DNA from: Candidatus Pantoea bituminis
Lineage (GTDB): Bacteria > Pseudomonadota > Gammaproteobacteria > Enterobacterales > Enterobacteriaceae
Length of the DNA: 64,000 bases
Reading direction: 5' to 3'
NCBI RefSeq assembly: GCF_018842675.1
Contig: NZ_JAGTWO010000005.1
Span: 62,001-126,000 of the forward strand
The notes beneath the pieces were generated by a model, which saw nothing but the letters and a program-made list of their open reading frames with translations, searched no databases and was not told the DNA's origin. Below, one piece after another: positions 17,508-25,893 of the stretch (its first letter is position 1; each line of letters begins with the position of its first letter). The position numbers and the translations under genes are program-made.

Positions 17508-18436
17508 ATACTTTATATGTGGTGGGCAACATCAACGTTGATCTCATCATGAGTACACTTAACGACTGGCCTCAGCGCGGTACAGAAGTGATGTTGCAGC
17601 ACAGTGAATTGCGTCCCGGCGGTTCGGCGGGTAACTGCGCGCTGGCGCTGGAAGCGATGCAGGTTCCCCATCGCGCCATCGCGAATCAGGGCAATGATGG
17701 CTTTAGCGCCTGGTTGGCAAGCCACTTTCCACACAGTGCAGCACATTGGCCGCTTTCCTCATGCGAAACCTCGCTGACGGTGGGCTTAACGCACCCGGAT
17801 AATGAACGTTCTTTTATCAGTAATCGCGGTCACATCACCGAACTCACCGCGGAAGATGTTCTGGCGCAACTGCCCGCGCAAGCCACAGCGGGTGACATCG
17901 TACTGCTGTGCGGCACCTTCCTTTGCCTCAAACTTTATGCGGCTTATCCCGCCTTATTGGCAGAGATTAAACAGCGCGGTTTTATCGTGGCGGTCGATAC
18001 CGGCTGGCCGCCTGAAGGCTGGTCGACTGCGCTGCGTCAGCAGATTGACGTCTGGCTGAAGCATTGCGACTGGCTACTGCTGAATGAAGTCGAAACCTTG
18101 GGTTTGGCAGATTTGCCTTCTCTGCAATCCTGCGCGCAACAACTGGCCACCAAGCTCAGTGGCATAGGTGGCTGCGTAGTGAAATGCGGCGCTGACGGCG
18201 CACGCCTCTGGCATTCCTTGCAGGAAATGCATGTCGCGTCTCAGCCGGTGAAAGTGGTCGATACCATTGGTGCCGGTGACAGCTTTAACGCCGGCTTTCT
18301 GACGGCATTGCTCTATCAAGAATCTGCGCACACCGCGTTGCAATGGGGCATTGATGTTGCTTCGTTGGCGATCAGCAGTTCTCCGCGCCGTTATCCCGAC
18401 TGGCAACAACTTCAACAACACAAAGAGGTGCGCTAA
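17504..18436 (+). CDS. PfkB-family carbohydrate kinase
   Basis: 310 residues, ribokinase-like fold. N-terminal signature VVGNINVDLIMSTLNDWPQRG with the GG motif PGGSAGNCALALEAM (about residues 37-51). The C-terminal PfkB signature with catalytic Asp is VVDTIGAGDSFNAGFLTALL (about 249-268; GAGD anion hole). It probably phosphorylates the sugar imported by the surrounding transporter. Placing a kinase between permease and ATPase genes in one coupled operon suggests the substrate enters unphosphorylated and is trapped at once. The substrate is unknown. Confidence 0.85.
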   Translation: MNTLYVVGNINVDLIMSTLNDWPQRGTEVMLQHSELRPGGSAGNCALALEAMQVPHRAIANQGNDGFSAWLASHFPHSAAHWPLSSCETSLTVGLTHPDNERSFISNRGHITELTAEDVLAQLPAQATAGDIVLLCGTFLCLKLYAAYPALLAEIKQRGFIVAVDTGWPPEGWSTALRQQIDVWLKHCDWLLLNEVETLGLADLPSLQSCAQQLATKLSGIGGCVVKCGADGARLWHSLQEMHVASQPVKVVDTIGAGDSFNAGFLTALLYQESAHTALQWGIDVASLAISSSPRRYPDWQQLQQHKEVR

Positions 18437-18438
18437 TT

Positions 18439-19530
18439 ATGGCCAGTGTTGAACTCGTAAAAGTGGCTAAGCGCTACGGCAAACAGAGCGTGTTACATCC
18501 GCTGGATTTAACCATTCCCGATGGCAGCTTCACCGTGTTAGTTGGCCCTTCCGGCTGCGGAAAATCAACCTTGCTGCGCCTGTTAGCGGGACTTGAAACC
18601 CTGTCTGATGGCGCGATTTTGATGGATAAAAAGCAGATCAACGATCTCGACCCGGCAGATCGTGATATCGCGATGGTATTTCAAAGTTATGCGCTCTATC
18701 CGCATCTTACCGTTGCGGAAAATCTTGCCTTCCATATGCAGGTGAAGAAGGTCAAGCGTGACGAGCAAAAGAGTAAAATCGCTCGCATTGCCGCTATCTT
18801 AGGCATTGATCAGCTGCTGCAACGCTATCCCCGTGCGCTTTCTGGTGGTCAACGTCAGCGTGTCGCAATGGGACGCGCCATGGTGCGAAATCCGCAGGTT
18901 TTCTTGTTTGATGAGCCGCTCTCCAACCTTGACGCTCAGTTGCGAATGGAACTTCGCGCCGAAATCAAATCATTGCATCAGCGCTTTAAAACCACCATGG
19001 TTTATGTGACCCACGATCAGGTTGAAGCGATGACGCTAGCCGATCAGATTGTGGTGATGAAGGATGGTGTGATTGTGCAACAAGGCGCGCCGCTGGCTAT
19101 TTATGATCGTCCGGTAAATACATTTGTGGCGCGATTTATTGGCTCGCCTCCCATGAATCTTCTCAATGCCGTTTTTCAGCAGCAAAATGGCCTTCCCGGC
19201 TTGCTGTGCGGTGCCCAATGGTTTGCACTGCCGCCACGCTGGCATACGGCCGCACAACAACGCGAAGGGCAAGCAGTAACCTTGGGTGTACGCCCTCATG
19301 ATTTGATCTGCGACGCATCGGGCCAGCCAGCCTTGGTAAAAATTGTCGAAATTACCGGTGAATCCACGTTATTACATCTGGAATGGCAAGGTTCGCCACT
19401 GCACATGCAGTTAGCAGGCCGCAGCGAAGCAACGCCGGGCGGATCGCTGGCAATCGGTATTAATACGCAGAAAATACATCTGTTTGATGCAGAAAAGGGT
19501 GAACGGCTCACTGAAGTTTTTGAGCATTAA
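18439..19530 (+). CDS. Sugar ABC transporter ATP-binding protein (MalK/UgpC-like)
   Basis: 363 residues. Walker A GPSGCGKST (about residues 36-44), Q-loop MVFQSYALYPHLTV, signature LSGGQRQRVAMGRAMV (about 134-149), Walker B VFLFDEPLSNLDAQ, and H-loop VTHDQ. The C-terminal about 120 residues form the TOBE/OB regulatory domain of MalK-type ATPases. It starts 2 nt after the kinase and closes the operon; a strong terminator follows directly. Confidence 0.9.
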   Translation: MASVELVKVAKRYGKQSVLHPLDLTIPDGSFTVLVGPSGCGKSTLLRLLAGLETLSDGAILMDKKQINDLDPADRDIAMVFQSYALYPHLTVAENLAFHMQVKKVKRDEQKSKIARIAAILGIDQLLQRYPRALSGGQRQRVAMGRAMVRNPQVFLFDEPLSNLDAQLRMELRAEIKSLHQRFKTTMVYVTHDQVEAMTLADQIVVMKDGVIVQQGAPLAIYDRPVNTFVARFIGSPPMNLLNAVFQQQNGLPGLLCGAQWFALPPRWHTAAQQREGQAVTLGVRPHDLICDASGQPALVKIVEITGESTLLHLEWQGSPLHMQLAGRSEATPGGSLAIGINTQKIHLFDAEKGERLTEVFEH

Positions 19531-19534
19531 TAAA

Positions 19535-19560
19535 AAACCCGCCAAATGGCGGGTTTCGTT
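19535..19560 (+). terminator. Rho-independent terminator of the sugar operon
   Basis: AAACCCGCC (19535-19543), loop AAAT, GGCGGGTTT (19548-19556) followed by CGTTTATT. The A-rich 5' side lets it also serve the chemoreceptor gene arriving from the other strand. Confidence 0.9.
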
Positions 19561-19590
19561 TATTCATCAAACAACAGCGACAGTCAGTGA

Positions 19591-21538
19591 TTATGCACTC
19601 TGCTGTAGATGGAATTGCTCAACTGTTTGTGCCAGCTGCTGCGCTTGATCTTCCAGAGAACTGGCTGCCGCAGACATTTCCTGCACCAGTGCGGCGTTCT
19701 GTTGGGTGGTGCCATCCATCTCATTAACCGCAATCGTAACCTGACTGATCCCCGCGCCTGCTCATCAGAAGCTGATACAATCTCAGCAATGATGCCTTGA
19801 ACCGAAGTTACCGCCTGCGTCATCTCCTGCATGGTTTTTCCCGCGTCATTCACCAGCCTCACACCACTTTCAACCCGCACGCTCGACTCCTCAATCAATG
19901 CGGCAATCTCTTTCACCGCATTTGCGCTACGCTGAGCAAGATTACGCACTTCTGACGCTACCACGGCAAATCCACGCCCCTGTTCGCCTGCACGCGCGGC
20001 CTCAACGGCGGCATTCAGTGCAAGGATGTTTGTTTGAAAAGCAATGCTGTTGATCATGGTGGTGATGTCGCCGATCTTCTTCGAGCTGTCATCAATCTGC
20101 GCCATGGTTTGAACCACTTGCCCGACCAGAGTTTCACCGCGACTCGCAATAAGCGTGGCATTTTCTGTCAGGCTGGTTGCCTGCTGTGCGTTATCCGCAT
20201 TTAAGCGAACGGTGGCGCTGATCTGTTCCATGCTGGCAGCCGTTTGCTCCAGCGCCGCGGCTTGTTGTTCAGTACGCGAAGCCAGGTTGAGATTGCCGCT
20301 GGCAATTTCACCTGCACCCTGGCGTACTGATTCGCTGGCATCTTTGATCTGCCCAACAATGGCTCGCAGTTGGCTTTGCATGGTATGCAGCGCAAAAACA
20401 GGCTGCTGCGATCGTTAGCCTGAACGGTGATGACATTATCCAAATGACCATCCGCCACCGCTAATGCAATTTTTGCGGCTTCCAGCGGCTCGCCACCAAT
20501 CGGTCGCAGGACTTTACGGTTGAACAGCACGCCAAGCAGCGTACCCACCAGCAAAATGCTCACAATCATCAAGACAATGGCATAGATTAATTGACGGTTT
20601 GCCGCCGCCATCACCTGACTCACCGGCGCGACCACACCAATATACCAAGGCTTATCGCTGTTCCCGATAATCACCGGTTGCCAGGTGATCAATGCCTCTT
20701 CACCGAGCACTGCATCAAAATGCTGAACCACCGCCGAGGTAAACCCATCGTTTTGACCTTTCCACGCTTTTCCTGCTTCATCTTTATTCGGGGACGAAAT
20801 CACTTTGCCGCCATTGGAGAGCAGCAGCGCATAACCGGTGCCTTCCCAAGGTTTAATTTGATTCACTTTCTGCTGAAGAGAGGCTAACGAAATATCAGAG
20901 GTGACGACGGCGCGAAGTTTCGCATTTTCAAAAACAGTCGCAGCCACGGAGGTTAATAAGGTAGGTACACCGTTATAAGCATAGCTATAAGGTTCTGTCA
21001 GGGTGTCTTTCTGGGTTTTTTGTGGCACAAGATAATAATCACCTTGTCCTGGTGTGAGATAAGAGGTTAACGGGTGCATGGAGTAATTGCCGGATTGATC
21101 GCGATCGACAAACCAGGCATAACGCCCTTTTGGTGCCTGATTAGGTTGCGTTGCGAATTCCGCATCACGTCCGTCAAAGGCGTTTTCTTCGAAAATCACT
21201 GACATCGATAAATAGTCGGGATTCGCGCGCAGCGAATATTCCATTATTTTGTCAACGACTTTGCGGTCGGTGATATTCGCAGCAGGCAACGCAATCAGAC
21301 TTTGGCCAAGGTTATGCGCCACATCACGCGCATAGCTTAATTCCTGTTGAATCTGCAAACCTTTGCTTTGCGCAATTTGCTGCAAATAGTTTTCAGCCAG
21401 CGTCTTCTGTTCTTTACTCGATTGCCAACTCAGCACGCCAATGGTAACGGCGAAACCCAGCATGATAGTCAAGCCTCCCGTCCACAGCATCTGTGTGCGG
21501 GTGCTCATTCTTTTCTTCTCTTTGGTTTGATTGGCCAT
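19591..21538 (-). CDS. Methyl-accepting chemotaxis protein with Cache sensor, two frameshifts in this sequence
   Basis: Corrected product 649 residues. Basic N-terminus, TM1 (about 17-35), a large periplasmic dCache-type sensor ([45 protein letters not shown]), TM2 ([16 protein letters not shown]), a HAMP domain and the signalling hairpin with its invariant tip ([22 protein letters not shown]). Frame breaks: A5 at 20394-20398 and C4 at 19750-19753 (plus strand). Adding one base to each restores the C-terminus down to LQQSA and a TAA at 19591-19593. The tail lacks a CheR-binding NWETF-type pentapeptide. The ligand is probably a small amine, amino acid or organic acid, as is usual for dCache sensors. 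Confidence 0.88.
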
Positions 21539-21696
21539 TGCGGCTCCCCTGAAATAAACCTTCTCATGACCTCCCTGTAAATTTCATCCGTTACAGGATC
21601 CTCTATCGGCGCTTTTTTTGAACTTTAATCACTGCCGAGGACGCTTTTTTAGAAGAGATCGCAGTGGCGTGGGGAGTCGCCACTGTAAAAGTGAGA

Positions 21697-22170
21697 TTAT
21701 TCAGCCGCGTCGGTAATCGATGCTTCGCAGAGCACCGGAAAATTAAGCGAATTGGCGATAAAGCACATCTCATGCGCGTTGTGATGTAACGCCAACGCCA
21801 ACGCTTTATCGCTGCCCTGCCGCACCGTGACCTGCGGTTTTAGGTTAATTTGAGTAAAGTGCCCTTTTTCACCTTCTGTCATCGTGCCTTCTGCATTATC
21901 ACGGTATGCAGTTACCACGATTCCGGCTTCCGCACACAGATGCAGATACCACAACTTGTGACAGGCGGACGTAGAGGCCAGCAACATATCTTCTGGATTC
22001 CAGCGGGTCGCATCGCCCAGAAAGGCCGGATCGGATGAGCCTTGAATTGCAGGTTTGTTCGCTGTCGTCACCACAAAATCACGTTGATAGGAACGATAAG
22101 ATTCGGTGCCTTTGCCGCTGTTGCCGGTCCATTCGACGCTAAGCTGATAATGATGTTCACGTGCTGCCAT
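21697..22170 (-). CDS. OsmC/Ohr-family peroxiredoxin-like protein
   Basis: 157 residues. OsmC fold with the first redox Cys in ASTSACHKLWYLHLCAEAGI (about residues 64-83) and the second in the C-terminal segment HEMCFIANSLNFPV (about 130-143). The usual Arg partner may lie in RWNPEDMLLASTSAC. The family reduces organic hydroperoxides in the cytoplasm; this YhfA/YpdE-like branch is less characterised than OsmC or Ohr. It is a single gene, 158 bp from the chemoreceptor start, and diverges from the UPF0303 gene. Confidence 0.8.
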   Translation of the reverse strand: MAAREHHYQLSVEWTGNSGKGTESYRSYQRDFVVTTANKPAIQGSSDPAFLGDATRWNPEDMLLASTSACHKLWYLHLCAEAGIVVTAYRDNAEGTMTEGEKGHFTQINLKPQVTVRQGSDKALALALHHNAHEMCFIANSLNFPVLCEASITDAAE

Positions 22171-22342
22171 TTGTCATCCTTATGGGTTATTTGCCACTGA
22201 TATTAAAAGGATCGCTTGAATGCAGTGAAGTTTACATGGCGAAAAACTTAAATTTTGCGCATTCAGGATAAATGGATGCGGTAATTTTATTTTGTTGGTA
22301 TGTTTAATGGAATATTAATTCCATTAAACCAGAGTGATAACC

Positions 22343-22819
22343 ATGTCATCGACCCTTACTTCACACACTATCCTGCAACAAGAAGCTGAAAGTCGTTTAT
22401 CTACGTTTGATTTCCAACTGGCCTGGCTTTTAGGCCAAAGCCTGCAACAGCGTGCCAGTGAGCAAAAATTACCGGTCGCTATTGAAGTTTATGCCTTTGG
22501 TCAGCCTCTTTTCTTCGCCGCGCTGCCCGGTTCAAGCCCAGACAATCTGGAATGGATGAAGCGTAAACGCAATTCAGTACTGCGCTTCGGACATGCCTCA
22601 ATGTACCTCGGCCTTAACAATGAGCAGAGCGGCAAACGCATGGAAGAGATGAACTGGATTGCACAAGATGAATTTACCGATCACGGTGGCTCATTCCCGC
22701 TGTTGAACGAGGCGGGCGTGGTGTTTGGTGCGGTGAGCGTCAGTGGCTTACCGTCTGAAGAAGATCATACGTTGGCGTTATGGGGCATTCAACAAATTCA
22801 ACATACTCTGAACACGTAA
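22343..22819 (+). CDS. UPF0303 family protein (heme-degrading domain type)
   Basis: 158 residues from the ATG at 22343; a GTG nine bases upstream is possible. Family features: PVAIEVYAFGQPLFFAALPGSSPDN, WMKRKRNSVLRFGHASMYLGL, FTDHGGSFPLL and GVVFGAVSVSGLPSEEDH. UPF0303/DUF336-like proteins are small cytoplasmic proteins without agreed function; related domains bind heme or cobalamin-like ligands. It stands alone and is divergent from the OsmC-like gene. Confidence 0.8.
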   Translation: MSSTLTSHTILQQEAESRLSTFDFQLAWLLGQSLQQRASEQKLPVAIEVYAFGQPLFFAALPGSSPDNLEWMKRKRNSVLRFGHASMYLGLNNEQSGKRMEEMNWIAQDEFTDHGGSFPLLNEAGVVFGAVSVSGLPSEEDHTLALWGIQQIQHTLNT

Positions 22820-23128
22820 ACCAAAAGCGCGAAGAGGCACAAGACCCCGATAACGGCGGTCAGCGAAGACTTAAACGCGCCTGATAGCCAATTTATCAAC
22901 GCATAAAGCCGCTTCGTGCGGCCTGATTTTGATGCTGCCTGTTCAGCTCTGTAAAGAGATGGAGAAATTTTTCCAGCCAGTAACTGAATTAGGGTTAACT
23001 TGACCACAAACCGGAAAACTTAAATCCGCCGACAACGCTTTTTTGATCTACAACAACAAACGTTATCCGCACTACTGTCAGTTTATGTAAACGGTTTTTA
23101 AACCACGAAACGACAGCAGGAGAAGATA
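22820..23128. other. Intergenic region with a terminator-like hairpin
   Basis: 309 bp. GCCGC (22908-22912), loop TTCGT, GCGGC (22918-22922), then CTGATTTT is a plausible terminator for the UPF0303 gene. A 69-codon minus-strand ORF here has no SD or recognisable content. The rest, AT-rich, probably carries the promoter of the small gene that follows. Confidence 0.45.
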
Positions 23129-23236
23129 ATGATGACGGGCAAAGTCGGGTTAGCAGGCGCGCTGGTGGTATGGTTGGTTTATGTGATCTGGATGGTTCAG
23201 TTCTACTCGAGCACCTTCACGCAATTCACACATTAA
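23129..23236 (+). CDS. 35-residue single-pass membrane protein
   Basis: ATG at 23129 (or 23132) with a near-ideal SD AGGAGA at 23118-23123. The product is 35 residues: a short basic N-terminus (MMTGK), one hydrophobic helix from about residue 6 to 25 (VGLAGALVVWLVYVIWMVQF), and a polar Thr/Phe-rich tail ending TQFTH. A terminator follows 5 nt after the stop, so the unit is a complete monocistronic gene. I do not recognise it among the small E. coli membrane proteins I remember. A regulatory small protein bound to a larger membrane complex is the usual role of this class; that is inference. Confidence 0.65.
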   Translation: MMTGKVGLAGALVVWLVYVIWMVQFYSSTFTQFTH

Positions 23237-23241
23237 TCTCA

Positions 23242-23272
23242 AAACAGGGCCTTCGCGTCCTGTTTCTCTTTC
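23242..23272 (+). terminator. Terminator of the small membrane protein gene
   Basis: AAACAGG (23242-23248) pairs with CCTGTTT (23259-23265), followed by CTCTTTCC. Confidence 0.75.
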
Positions 23273-23314
23273 CTCTTTGAATTTTTCTCGCTCGCACATG
23301 AGACAATAAGCCCC

Positions 23315-23380
23315 TATAATCGACTCATATTTTGAGCCGAATGACCCTCTCTATTCGGCTCATACCGATAAGATGAGCCG
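23315..23380 (+). promoter_or_regulatory. fic promoter with four alternating half-sites
   Basis: A perfect TATAAT lies at 23315-23320. Immediately after it come four copies of a TATGAGCCGAAT-like element in alternating orientation: minus TATGAGTCG (23321-23329), plus TTGAGCCGAAT (23332-23342), minus TATGAGCCGAAT (23353-23364), plus ATGAGCCG (23373-23380). The last contains the start codon. Copies 2 and 3 form a 10-bp inverted repeat (23333-23342/23353-23362). The layout would block transcription and translation initiation. The Fic protein's own C-terminal winged helix is the natural candidate binder. Confidence 0.65.
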
Positions 23381-24503
23381 TTTGATGACAACGTTATGGA
23401 TTTGGCAACACCCCGATTGGCCACAGTTTACCTGGCAAGATGCACAACTCCTGCCGCGGCTTCGCCATGCTCAGCAACTGCGTGGCACGTTATTGGGCCG
23501 CGCAAGCCTGCAATCGGACGATGAATCGCAAACGCTCGATACCTTGCTGGCTAATATTCTCTCCTCTTCTGCCATCGAAGAAGAACGCGTTAACGCGCAA
23601 TCGGTGCGTTCATCGCTGGCGCGGCGTTTAGGTGTTTCCGAAGAACAACCTTATCCCATATCCGATCGGTCTGAGGGATTGGCGGCGATGATGCTTGATG
23701 CCATCAATAATCGCGATCGACCTTTAACACTCAAGCGCTTGTACCAATGGCACCATTGGCTCTTTCCACAGGATGAATGGTCAATCCATTCGCTAAGCGT
23801 CGGTGCGCTTCGCGGCAGCGAGCCAATGCAAGTGGTGTCGGGACGCCTTGACCGACCAACGGTTCACTTTGAAGCGCCGCCGCGTGCGGGACTGGAACAT
23901 CAGCTCGACGCGTTTATGACATGGTTTAACCAAAGCCGGGAAAATGTATTACTCGACCCGTTGTTACGCGCTGCCATTTGCCATCTATGGTTTGTTACGC
24001 TTCATCCGTTCGATGATGGTAATGGGCGCATTACACGTGCATTAACAGATTTGGCGCTAGCGCAAGCGGATAGCCAAAGCATTCGGCTTTATGCCATGTC
24101 TTCAGCCATATTGGCAAAACGCGCCGACTATTATCGGGTGCTGGAAAAAACGCAGAAAGGCGATCTGGACATCACCGGCTGGCTGGTGTGGTTTTTGGAT
24201 ATTCTGGAAGAAAGCCTGAATCAGGCGATGCTCAGCGTTGAGCGTACACAACTAAAAGCCCGATTCTGGCTGCGCCATCAAGGGTTGGGTTTGAGTAAAG
24301 AACAGGTGAAAGTGCTCAATCGATTACTGGACGGCGGCGAACAGGGTTTTGAGCTAGGCATTAGCGCCAGTCAGTATCAAAAAGTCGCCAAAGTGAGTAA
24401 GTCGACGGCAACACGCCATTTAGCCGATCTGCTGGAAAAAGAGTGTCTTTACAAGCTGGAAGGCGGAGGTAGAAGTACGCGTTATCAGGTTCGCCGGGTT
24501 TAG
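23373..24503 (+). CDS. Fic-domain protein with C-terminal winged helix
   Basis: 376 residues. An N-terminal DUF4172-like region carries a class II inhibitory-helix motif, SSSAIEEE (64-71), where the family norm is S-x-x-x-E-G/N; here the residue after Glu is Glu. The Fic core motif HPFDDGNGRITR (211-222) has all catalytic residues (His, Asp, Asn, Arg), so AMP transfer from ATP to a target hydroxyl is expected. Residues about 300-376 form a winged HTH (YQKVAKVSKSTATRHLADLL, then a GGGRSTRYQV wing). No antitoxin-like gene is adjacent; autoinhibition is built in. An ATG at 23385 is an alternative start. It converges on yebG. Confidence 0.88.
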   Translation: MSRLMTTLWIWQHPDWPQFTWQDAQLLPRLRHAQQLRGTLLGRASLQSDDESQTLDTLLANILSSSAIEEERVNAQSVRSSLARRLGVSEEQPYPISDRSEGLAAMMLDAINNRDRPLTLKRLYQWHHWLFPQDEWSIHSLSVGALRGSEPMQVVSGRLDRPTVHFEAPPRAGLEHQLDAFMTWFNQSRENVLLDPLLRAAICHLWFVTLHPFDDGNGRITRALTDLALAQADSQSIRLYAMSSAILAKRADYYRVLEKTQKGDLDITGWLVWFLDILEESLNQAMLSVERTQLKARFWLRHQGLGLSKEQVKVLNRLLDGGEQGFELGISASQYQKVAKVSKSTATRHLADLLEKECLYKLEGGGRSTRYQVRRV

Positions 24504-24517
24504 AAAGGCAGAAACAA

Positions 24518-24548
24518 AAACGCCGTCAGCTTATTACTCACGGCGTTT
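24518..24548. terminator. Bidirectional terminator between fic and yebG
   Basis: AAACGCCGT (24518-24526) and ACGGCGTTT (24540-24548) with A-rich and T-rich flanks. It only makes sense as the yebG terminator if yebG ends at 24555 as proposed. Confidence 0.8.
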
Positions 24549-24554
24549 CGGTCA

Positions 24555-24895
24555 TCAAGCCGCTTTAACTGCGCGAACTTTTTGGTGCTGGTTGCTTCTT
24601 CAGCAACCTCTTCATGATCATCTTTCTCTGCGACAGTAATGTCTGCAGAAGGCGCCGCTTCAGGCAGTTTGCTGGTACGGAGGATATGCTGCACCGCATC
24701 TTTTTGCTCAGCAATCAGCAGGCCCAGCGTTTCAGCCTGGGTTTCATCCAGTCCAGGTTGATGCTGCAACAGCCAGTCAGTGAAGGCTTCGGCCATATCG
24801 AGCATTTTGTCGTAGGCATCGGCCTCTTTCTTGTTGGCAAACGTCATCTTCTCTTCACCCTTTCTGACGACTACAAATTTTGTTTCGACAGCCAT
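24555..24895 (-). CDS. yebG: SOS-inducible protein YebG, C-terminus frameshifted in this sequence
   Basis: Start ATG at 24895; corrected product 113 residues (E. coli YebG 96). N-terminus MAVETKFVVVRKGEEKMTFA and NKKEADAYDKMLDMAEAFTDW are clearly YebG; the C-terminal half is acidic. As given, the frame runs on to 24500 through the terminator and overlaps fic by 4 nt. One extra A in the A5 run (T5 at 24579-24583 on the plus strand) gives STKKVRAVKAA and a TGA at 24555-24557. YebG is a DNA-damage-induced protein of unclear biochemical role. A textbook LexA box lies 18 bp upstream of the start. Confidence 0.9.
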
Positions 24896-24913
24896 TTTCT
24901 TGCCTCTCTGATA

Positions 24914-24929
24914 CTGTGAATATATACAG
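24914..24929. promoter_or_regulatory. LexA (SOS) box of yebG
   Basis: CTGTGAATATATACAG matches the CTGT-N8-ACAG consensus with an AT-rich core. It overlaps the expected promoter, so yebG should be repressed by LexA and induced by DNA damage. Confidence 0.92.
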
Positions 24930-25098
24930 TATAACACGCCGTTTTTTGTTTTCCACTAGAGAATAACATCTTAAAACGGCACACCCATGCGTCTTCTAAA
25001 ACCCAGAGTGCTCCCCGATTGCGCAATGATGATCAGACGCAGGGTTTATACGATAAAACGCCCTGCATATCTTTATAATGGCTGCGCTAATGGAATTT

Positions 25099-25893
25099 TT
25101 AGGCCAATAACGCTTCAAGAAAATCCGCCAACGCTTTGCGCGGATCATCCTCTTCCGACACGATCATCTCAATGCCCCATTGTCCCAACACCTCTTTTGC
25201 TACCGGATTGTTGCGATTGGTGAACAGGTAGGATTTAGGCCGCGCGGTCGCCAGGCCGGTGCGGCCCCACATTTTGGTCAGACGATAAAACAGCAGACGA
25301 ATGTTAAAGTCGCTGATGCTATAGCCAACGAACAATACCGAGTTGCCCATCACGTCGTGCGTCAATTTGATATCCAGCGGGGAATCAAAATAGAGCCGTT
25401 CAAAGTAGCTGCTTTCGTCCAGCACAATCGACGTATCATCGTCGAAATCACCATGCAGCTTAATGATGTGGCGCTTATCTTCCGTCAATGAGACTAAATC
25501 AGCTGCATTCGCGACCTTAAAATAAGGGACGCCGTGCGCTTCGTGTGCCGCTTCGAGCCAGCGATCGTAATTAGTGGTATAGATACGAGAGAAATTGCCT
25601 TGCGTGATCATGGTATGAATTTCGGAAGAACGAACATCAATATCAGGCCGATGCCATTCACGATCCATCCAACTGCGTAACGGGCCCAGCGAGCCTTTTT
25701 TCTGCTTGTAATATTCCGCCAGGGAAAGGTGCGTGCCGTAGGTGTTGAATATTTTAGGATCGTAGCCCAACTCGTTGGCGAGATGGGAAATTAACTCATG
25801 CCATTCCGGCAAGCCAAGGTTACGTGAGATACCGGCACCAGCAAAAAGAATCAGTTTTCCAGAATCGTAGGCGCGTTTTAATTCAGGTTTCAT
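25099..25893 (-). CDS. SIR2-like NADase-type protein (KomC-like)
   Basis: 264 residues, all SIR2_2 domain. NAD-site motifs are intact: GAGIS (18-22), TTNYD with the catalytic-type Asn (106-110), KLHGD with the His (145-149), and GYSISDFNI (190-198). No Zn-binding Cys module is present, which fits prokaryotic immune SIR2 proteins that hydrolyse NAD+ rather than deacetylate proteins. Its ATG overlaps the stop of the HAM1-like gene (ATGA), so the two are made together, probably as a complex. A HAM1-like sensor with a SIR2 effector is the KomB-KomC arrangement of the Kongming anti-phage system. No membrane segment or second domain is seen. Confidence 0.85.
   Translation of the reverse strand: MKPELKRAYDSGKLILFAGAGISRNLGLPEWHELISHLANELGYDPKIFNTYGTHLSLAEYYKQKKGSLGPLRSWMDREWHRPDIDVRSSEIHTMITQGNFSRIYTTNYDRWLEAAHEAHGVPYFKVANAADLVSLTEDKRHIIKLHGDFDDDTSIVLDESSYFERLYFDSPLDIKLTHDVMGNSVLFVGYSISDFNIRLLFYRLTKMWGRTGLATARPKSYLFTNRNNPVAKEVLGQWGIEMIVSEEDDPRKALADFLEALLA

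Noticed and set aside
22798..23007. A 69-codon minus-strand ORF with a hydrophobic C-terminal end
   Set aside because: No SD; it crosses a terminator-like hairpin and overlaps the UPF0303 gene end.
23373..24895. fic and yebG as a toxin-antitoxin pair
   Set aside because: They are convergent, yebG is a known SOS gene with its own LexA box, and the Fic protein carries its own inhibitory motif.
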